A DNA stretch of 10,800 nucleotides from an uncultured Prevotella sp. GTDB lineage: Bacteria; Bacteroidota; Bacteroidia; Bacteroidales; Bacteroidaceae. Within the stretch, counting starts at the first letter, position 1. Each line of letters starts with the position of its first letter. The stretch spans positions 1-10,800 of the forward strand of contig CAJOHP010000143.1 in NCBI GenBank assembly GCA_905234355.1, read 5' to 3'. The notes under the pieces are model-generated. The model made no database searches and was not told where the DNA came from. It saw nothing but the letters and a program-made list of their open reading frames with translations. Positions 7,999 through 10,800 of the stretch are shown here, one piece after another. Both the position numbers and the translations under genes were made by a program.

Positions 7999-8043
7999 GT
8001 AACGGGTGCTAACTTTGTTTTATGCAAAGATAGCACCCGTTAC
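7999..8043. promoter_or_regulatory. Strong dyad with a -7-like box on each strand
   Basis: GTAACGGGTGCTA (7999-8011) pairs perfectly with TAGCACCCGTTAC (8031-8043). After one A-A mismatch the stem continues for 5 bp (CTTTG/CAAAG) around a 7-nt loop. Because of the symmetry each strand shows a TAnnTTTG box: TAACTTTG on + (8010-8017) and TATCTTTG on minus (8032-8025). The minus-strand box would start RNA just before the tape-measure-like ATG, whose start codon is 4 bp from the dyad. No well-spaced TTTG box was found for either, and no T-run follows, so an operator or start-masking hairpin is as likely as a promoter. Confidence 0.5.
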
Positions 8044-8061
8044 GGCAAAGTAAAAATACGA

Positions 8062-8265
8062 TTATTCCGGTCTGTGCTCGTAGAGCCACTTCTGATAGCG
8101 GATATTCTCAGGCGAGCGTTCCAGTTCCTTCTTCCGGAACCATTCCGAGAATTCCTCATTGGACATCGTTCCCTTCTTAGCGGAACCGCTGCCTTTCAAC
8201 GCGAAATATACAAATACACCTATCACTATTATGGGTGACAATATCGGGTCATACGGTAACATCAT
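8062..8265 (-). CDS. Small single-pass membrane protein
   Basis: A 67-aa protein. Residues of about 8-24 (ILSPIIVIGVFVYFALK) form one transmembrane segment, followed by a charged, Glu/Arg/Lys-rich tail of about 40 residues (EEFSEWFRKKELERSPENIR). The start at 8265 (two ATG codons in a row) is backed by an unusually good Shine-Dalgarno, AAAGGAG, about 6 bp upstream on the minus strand, and by a promoter at 8325-8295. It ends 67 bp before the tape-measure-like start. I do not recognise the family. Given the phage lysis genes in the same unit a holin-like role is conceivable, but a single segment with a long charged tail is not diagnostic. Confidence 0.6.
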   Translation of the reverse strand: MMLPYDPILSPIIVIGVFVYFALKGSGSAKKGTMSNEEFSEWFRKKELERSPENIRYQKWLYEHRPE

Positions 8266-8294
8266 ATCTCAGCTCCTTTCTTCTTTATCCGTTG

Positions 8295-8325
8295 CAAATA
8301 TACTCATTATTTCTGAAACGGCCAA
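8295..8325 (-). promoter_or_regulatory. Promoter of the small membrane protein
   Basis: On the minus strand TTGG (8325-8322) is followed after 19 bp by TATATTTG (8302-8295), an exact TAnnTTTG box. Its -33 part lies inside the 5' arm of the inverted repeat 8320-8365. The start codon is about 25-30 bp downstream, with a good ribosome binding site. Confidence 0.6.
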
Positions 8326-8365
8326 GGGGAAATCCCTAAAAGTGATTAGAAAAATTCCCCTGGCC
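8320..8365. repeat. Inverted repeat between two minus-strand genes
   Basis: GGCCAAGGGGAA (8320-8331) pairs with TTCCCCTGGCC (8355-8365) with one bulged base, around a 23-nt loop. It lies between the end of the 133-aa gene (8393) and the next promoter and overlaps that promoter's -33 region. No T-run follows on the minus strand, so it is not a standard terminator. Confidence 0.5.
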
Positions 8366-8392
8366 TACAACATGCAACAGTTGTCTCGGTCT

Positions 8393-8794
8393 CTAAGAGA
8401 GGCGGTCGCGCCCGGCCGTCTCCGTGGGCTGTGCCGACACATAGCCGTAGCAGCGGCCCACGCTGATGTGGATGCACTGGTGGCGGGCATGCACGCGGCT
8501 GATGCGGATGAAGCCCATGGTGATGTCGGTGGGTGCCATGGCGTCGAGGTGGAAGTAGGGCCCGAAGCCGATACGTCCCCGGTTCAGCTCGGCCACCTTT
8601 TCGCCGATGGCCTTCACCGTCTGCTCCCACAGGGTGCCGTCGGTCAGCACGCGGTTGGCCAGTTCCCGGCGGCACCATTCAGCCAGGCGGCGCTCCTCGC
8701 TGTCCAGCGTCTTCTCCAGACGCTCACTCACCTTCACCCAGCAGAAGAACATGGCCCCCTGCTGCTCACTCTGATTCATTACTTGCTTTTCCAT
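8393..8794 (-). CDS. Unrecognised 133-aa protein of the element
   Basis: I do not recognise this family. The first about 70 residues look helical and charged (KVSERLEKTLDSEERRLAEW and following). The second half is more beta-like, with Gly, Tyr, His and Cys scattered (GPYFHLDAM, HARHQCIHISVGRCYGYV). No catalytic motif, signal peptide or membrane segment is seen. Two starts are possible: 8794 (MEKQVMNQ) and 8779 (MNQSEQQ). The first sits 2 bp after a repeat copy (8797-8811) that can pair with an upstream inverted copy, so start access may be regulated. Coding potential is supported by steady composition and by the non-coding character of the flanks. It could be a phage accessory protein. Confidence 0.6.
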   Translation of the reverse strand: MEKQVMNQSEQQGAMFFCWVKVSERLEKTLDSEERRLAEWCRRELANRVLTDGTLWEQTVKAIGEKVAELNRGRIGFGPYFHLDAMAPTDITMGFIRISRVHARHQCIHISVGRCYGYVSAQPTETAGRDRLS

Positions 8795-8821
8795 ATTACT
8801 TGAATTTTGACATTAAAAACT

Positions 8822-9000
8822 GCACTACGCGCTGTCAAGGCTTCAAGTAGCGAATGCCTCCGGGGCGGTTTCCCGACACCCGACGCGGTGCAGTCAGACT
8901 GTTGTTTCCTTAAAAGTTGATGGGCACAAAAAAGGCTGGACGTATATCCAGCGGCCTCTCTCGTACCGCTACTTGAATTTTGACGCTGCAAAGCGTAGTG
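8822..9000. repeat. Imperfect long inverted repeat around a 114-bp core
   Basis: The reverse complement of 8822-8852 and the + strand of 8967-9000 share CGCTACTTGAA, TTGAC and GCGTAGTG in the same order, with small insertions. The layout resembles a tiny inverted-repeat element, or two protein or RNA pairing sites; no transposase or target duplication was recognised. Confidence 0.65.
8928..8952 (-). terminator. Minus-strand rho-independent terminator
   Basis: On the minus strand GCTGGA, a 6-nt loop and TCCAGC (8952-8935) are followed by CTTTTTT (to 8928). The stem is only 6 bp but the T-tract is clean. No minus-strand gene ends here, so it would end only a short RNA or leader started near 8985. 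Confidence 0.5.
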
Positions 9001-9010
9001 ATTATATTTG
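8979..9010 (+). promoter_or_regulatory. Upstream plus-strand promoter
   Basis: TTTG (8979-8982) inside repeat copy B is followed after 20 bp by TATATTTG (9003-9010), an exact match to the Bacteroidota pattern. It points to the 46-aa gene at 9194 and overlaps a weaker minus-strand candidate (TTTG 9021-9018, 20 bp, then TACGCTTTG 8997-8989, one base too long). Confidence 0.55.
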
Positions 9011-9090
9011 TAACTGCCAAATAAAATCGCGGAAAAGTGAGAATTTCTTATGTAAAATGTTAAAACATTGCCATTGGTATAAAATATTTC

Positions 9091-9130
9091 ACCGAATATT
9101 TGGTGGTATAAAAAATTATACCTACCTTTG
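9091..9130 (+). promoter_or_regulatory. Main plus-strand promoter with overlapping operator-like dyads
   Basis: TTTG (9099-9102), 20 bp, TACCTTTG (9123-9130). Two dyads overlap it. ACCGAATATTTGGT (9091-9104), a near-perfect palindrome centred on AATATT, covers the -33 box. GGTATA / TATACC (9105-9110 and 9117-9122), a perfect 6-bp inverted repeat with a 6-bp spacer, fills the gap up to the -7 box. This arrangement fits binding by a repressor. Transcription would start about 55-60 nt before the ATG at 9194. Confidence 0.65.
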
Positions 9131-9193
9131 CATTGTCTTTGAGAGAGACACGAGATCATTCACTTAATGTTTAACCCTTAAAAACGGAAGCCT

Positions 9194-9334
9194 ATGAAGA
9201 AGGACATTTCGGACGACGAGTGGGAACTGATTCTCTCCATCAGGGCATTCAGGAAGGCACGAGACAGAAGTCCATACCAGCTTGAAGCCTATGCGCGAGA
9301 CCTCTTCGAAGAGCAGCTCTTCGGAACTCACTGA
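9194..9334 (+). CDS. 46-aa small acidic/basic hypothetical protein
   Basis: A short gene, MKKDISDDEWELILSIRAFR through EEQLFGTH. It is predicted to be two helices joined by a basic, Ser/Pro-containing turn (KARDRSPYQL). Support as a gene: a strong promoter at 9099-9130, an A-rich leader with CGGAAG 5 bp before the ATG, a stop followed within 10 bp by a GC-rich terminator, and a composition unlike random sequence. I recall similar short proteins in Bacteroidota accessory regions but cannot name a family. It lacks membrane segments and a recognisable DNA-binding motif. As the product of the best promoter in the element it could be its main expressed gene, or a regulator of it. Confidence 0.65.
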   Translation: MKKDISDDEWELILSIRAFRKARDRSPYQLEAYARDLFEEQLFGTH

Positions 9335-9342
9335 CACAGACA

Positions 9343-9374
9343 GCCCCGCCGCTTGAGGCGGCGGGGCATTTTCT
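9343..9374 (+). terminator. Terminator after the 46-aa gene
   Basis: GCCCCGCCGC (9343-9352), loop TTGAG, GCGGCGGGGC (9358-9367), then ATTTTCT. It is a 10-bp GC stem with a modest T-tract. It separates the 46-aa gene from the next gene, which begins 16 bp later and so depends on read-through or on its own promoter. Confidence 0.85.
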
Positions 9375-9389
9375 CCGAAACCTTCAGGC

Positions 9390-9692
9390 ATGAAATATAC
9401 TAATTTGATTATGGCAACAAGTGAAGAAGTCCTGCAGCGAGCCTTGCGCTACGGTGAGCAGGCAGAAAAATCGAAGGTGCGTTCAGCACTGCGCGACATT
9501 GACTTGAACATCAGTTGGGGGCATATTGCCAACGACTATTTCGAGAAGTCTGCGTCGTGGTTCTATCAGCGACTCAACGAGGTGGACGGCCACGGCAACC
9601 CGTGCGAGTTCTCCGCTGAGGAAAAGGAGCAGCTCCGTGGAGCGCTCATAGACCTTTCGAATCGCATCCGGCGTGCGGCCGAGAAAATCTGA
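9390..9692 (+). CDS. DUF5053-like small protein
   Basis: A 100-aa protein whose second half (SWGHIANDYFEKSASWFYQR, then LNEVDGHGNP, then EEKEQLRGALIDLSNRI) matches what I know of DUF5053. That family of unknown function is common in Bacteroides and Prevotella phage-derived regions, with its hallmark 'Y-F-x-K-S-x-S-W-x-Y-Q-R-L'. The family pattern looks like a helix-turn-helix-type region followed by a helix pair, so a DNA-binding or regulatory role is possible but unproven. Two starts exist: 9390 (MKYTNLI) and 9411 (MATSEEV). The second gives a more usual N-terminus and an AT-rich upstream. No clear promoter is seen after the 9343-9374 terminator. It ends before a bidirectional terminator. 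Confidence 0.75.
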   Translation: MKYTNLIMATSEEVLQRALRYGEQAEKSKVRSALRDIDLNISWGHIANDYFEKSASWFYQRLNEVDGHGNPCEFSAEEKEQLRGALIDLSNRIRRAAEKI

Positions 9693-9764
9693 GGCGACTC
9701 TGTTAGGCTTCGAGGCCTTTCTGGCCAAGGTTGAACATTGTGAATCGTGATCTCTCAAGACATG

Positions 9765-9800
9765 AAAAGGATACCTTCGCCTCGGTATCCTTTTCTCTTT
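9765..9800. terminator. Bidirectional terminator between convergent genes
   Basis: AAAAGGATACC (9765-9775), 8-nt loop, GGTATCCTTTT (9784-9794). On + it is followed by CTCTTTTTT. On minus the A-run of the stem supplies a T-run. It serves the DUF5053-like gene on + and the spanin-like gene on minus, which ends at 9802. Confidence 0.85.
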
Positions 9801-9801
9801 T

Positions 9802-10221
9802 TTACCCATTTCGTTTGACTACTATTCGTATGACGAAGAAAGCGGCAGATGCCAGCAGCATCCAAATTAAGGTACTGCCCAGGTGCATCTTAGCCTGTTG
9901 CCAGCGGTTGGGAGGTTTTTCTACCTCCTTGACCATGGTGATGGTGTCGCGCAGGATGAAGGAGTCGACACGCAGGCGGTCGCGCCAGCGGTCACGGTAG
10001 ACGATGTTGAAACGCTCGATGGTCACAGTGTCACCCTTTAGTGACACCATGATGCTGTCGCGTACATAGACTGAGTCGCGCATCGTGAGTGTGTCACGCT
10101 GATGGGCGACCACCTCTTTCACTCGCGGCACCTCCACATAGCGGGTGGTGGCGCACGCCGTAAGCATCAGGGCAATGGCCATCCACGCCGCCCAGACGCT
10201 GATGATTTTCCATTGTCTCAT
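9802..10221 (-). CDS. Lipoprotein with C-terminal membrane anchor, unimolecular spanin candidate
   Basis: A 139-aa protein. Residues 1-23 form a lipoprotein signal with lipobox LTAC at 20-23 (Cys23). Residues of about 24-112 are charged with alternating hydrophobics (RDSVYVRDSIMVSLKGDTVT and following), predicted beta-rich or extended. Residues of about 115-134 (LIWMLLASAAFFVIRIVV) form a transmembrane segment, ending in KRNG. An outer-membrane lipid anchor at one end and an inner-membrane helix at the other is the architecture of unimolecular spanins such as phage T1 gp11, which join the two membranes at lysis. Its ATG overlaps the amidase stop by 4 bp (ATGA, 10221-10218), which suggests translational coupling and a lysis cassette. 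Similar proteins after amidases in Bacteroidota prophages are usually left as hypothetical. Architecture is sure; function is inferred. Confidence 0.7.
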   Translation of the reverse strand: MRQWKIISVWAAWMAIALMLTACATTRYVEVPRVKEVVAHQRDTLTMRDSVYVRDSIMVSLKGDTVTIERFNIVYRDRWRDRLRVDSFILRDTITMVKEVEKPPNRWQQAKMHLGSTLIWMLLASAAFFVIRIVVKRNG

Positions 10222-10701
10222 AGGCTCTCAATATAATTGACGATACCTTCTACGTGCAGGCTCTCTATGACGTGCCGCCCCTCGTCAGACAGGAGGAAGT
10301 CCACGTCGTCCAGATTGTCCTGGAAGAGATTCTCGGTCAGCACAGCCGGACACTGCGTTTTATTCAGCACATAGAGTTCCTGCGGCCACCACTTCTGCGA
10401 CGCCATCGGCTGACGCATCTTCAACCCATGTTTCTTGGCAGCATCATACAGACAGTCGGCCAGCATCTTGCTTTGTGCCGACGCCTTGGTGCCCACACAC
10501 ACCTGCCACCCGTTGGCTGAGTGCCATTTGCCGTCGTTCCCGCTGGCATTCACGTGGACACTGACATACACCACGTTTTCCGCTCCCTCATGCCGGCACA
10601 GTTTGTTGACGTAGTTCACGCGCATGGCCAGTTCTCGCTGTCGCTCCACCTTTGGGCTTGGCGACTGCATATTCCTCGGCAAGTCCAGCGACTCGTAGTC
10701 T
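10218..10701 (-). pseudogene. N-acetylmuramoyl-L-alanine amidase (Amidase_3), 5'-truncated
   Basis: The C-terminal about 160 residues of a phage-type zinc amidase that cuts the bond between N-acetylmuramic acid and L-alanine in peptidoglycan. Visible family features: VYVSVHVNASGN with a zinc-ligand His, the 'NGWQVCVGTKA' region, and CPAVLTENLFQDN with the catalytic Glu, followed by DVDFLLSDEG and a closing helix. The N-terminal part, which should carry the DxGHG-type motif with the first zinc His and the second ligand Glu, is absent: the frame reaches the 99-bp repeat at 10702 and meets a stop at 10727-10725. Only a TTG at 10682 or an ATG at 10670 could serve as start. So the enzyme is very likely inactive. 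The stop overlaps the spanin-candidate start. Confidence 0.85.
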
Positions 10702-10800
10702 GTCGCCTCATCCCGACCAAAATCTCAGAAAACCGCCATAAACAGGCGGTTTTTTGATTGGTCGCCGGTCGAGGGTCGGACGAAACTCGGACGCAACCGT
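10702..10800 (+). repeat. Right 99-bp direct repeat (attR-like)
   Basis: This is an exact copy of 7631-7729, with the last 15 bases of tRNA-Pro, the CCA, the tRNA terminator (10730-10757) and the 7-bp and 11-bp sub-repeats (10760-10797). The rest of the tRNA is missing, so it is not a second tRNA gene. The match is still perfect at the last base of the window, so its true right boundary is unknown. Confidence 0.9.

Larger units (their letters stand above)
8795..9193. promoter_or_regulatory. Regulatory region between left-going and right-going genes
   Basis: About 400 bp without a convincing gene, AT-rich from 9001 on. It contains repeat copies A (TACTTGAATTTTGAC, 8797-8811) and B (same 15 bases, 8970-8984) and an inverted related copy C (8834-8852). 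B and C extend into a longer imperfect inverted repeat (8822-8852 against 8967-9000). Between them are a short palindrome CAGTCAGACTG (8891-8901) and a minus-strand terminator (8928-8952). Two plus-strand promoters and a weaker minus-strand promoter lie in the right half. Confidence 0.6.
7631..10701. mobile_element. 3.07-kb phage-derived unit at tRNA-Pro (remnant or array segment)
   Basis: The unit is one repeat copy plus the DNA up to the second copy. It carries phage-type genes: tape-measure-like start, amidase end, spanin-like protein, DUF5053-like protein. Both outermost genes are cut at or near the repeats. No integrase, excisionase, terminase or replication gene is visible inside, so it could not move on its own. 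Its AT-rich control region (9001-9190) contrasts with the GC-rich host genes. It may be the remains of a larger prophage, one member of several elements stacked at this tRNA, or an element whose integrase lies right of 10800. Confidence 0.65.

Noticed and set aside
7999..8043. Invertible (phase-variable) promoter
   Set aside because: The arms are separated by only 7 bases at the centre, leaving no segment that inversion could re-orient, and no invertase is present in the window.
8159..8803. Plus-strand 214-aa frame in the element
   Set aside because: It is antisense to the small membrane protein and the 133-aa gene and crosses a promoter and an inverted repeat. Its composition follows the opposite strand's codons.
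8822..9000. Insertion sequence or MITE
   Set aside because: The inverted ends are imperfect and there is no clear target duplication or transposase. The left 15-mer copy outside the repeat is better explained as a pairing or binding site. A MITE is not fully excluded.
8779..9159. Minus-strand 126-aa frame across the control region
   Set aside because: It covers promoters, dyads and a terminator. The sequence lacks a domain and has an erratic composition.
10702..10720. Second tRNA-Pro gene at the right repeat
   Set aside because: Only the last 15 tRNA bases plus CCA are present. The acceptor 5' strand, D-arm and anticodon arm are missing.

Overview
The window looks like a piece of a Bacteroidota chromosome, most likely Prevotella-like. 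This rests on promoters of the Bacteroidota type (TTTG, about 20 bp, then TAnnTTTG), secreted proteins ending in a Prevotella-style C-terminal 'YYDLxGRRV...K' sorting-like motif, a DUF5053-like small protein, and GC-rich coding DNA interrupted by AT-rich control regions. No taxon is proven by the sequence.

Host part (1-7645). A TPR-repeat protein, cut by the left window edge, is followed 3 bp later by a full-length PcrA/UvrD helicase on the + strand. A 384-bp gene-poor gap (3325-3708) then holds a short array of about 22-bp degenerate repeats and a strong hairpin behind a promoter-like box. Two secreted-protein genes lie on the minus strand: an intact 617-aa protein with a thioredoxin-like CGYC site, and upstream of it a longer, acidic secreted protein broken by a +1 frameshift near 6105-6111. 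The second has a well-formed minus-strand promoter. Next comes tRNA-Pro(CGG) with its own promoter, an encoded CCA end and a rho-independent terminator.

Mobile part (7631-10800). A 99-bp sequence starting in the T-loop of the tRNA and running through its terminator is repeated exactly at 10702-10800, where the window ends. The two copies look like attL and attR and delimit a 3,071-bp unit. The unit holds phage-type genes: the first part of a tape-measure-like protein that runs into the left repeat, a small membrane protein, an unrecognised 133-aa protein, a 46-aa protein and a DUF5053-like protein (both + strand), a predicted unimolecular spanin, and an N-acetylmuramoyl-L-alanine amidase that loses its N-terminus at the right repeat. 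No integrase or replication gene is visible. The unit is best read as a prophage remnant or a piece of a tandem integration array at this tRNA. A circular or tandem form, or an assembly artefact at the repeat, is not excluded.

The most information-dense non-coding stretch is 8795-9193, between minus-strand and plus-strand genes. It has one convincing promoter pair pointing right, a weaker overlapping promoter pointing left, a minus-strand terminator, three related copies of a TACTTGAA-TTGAC motif that can pair in alternative ways, and dyad symmetries overlapping the main promoter. It resembles a regulatory switch region.
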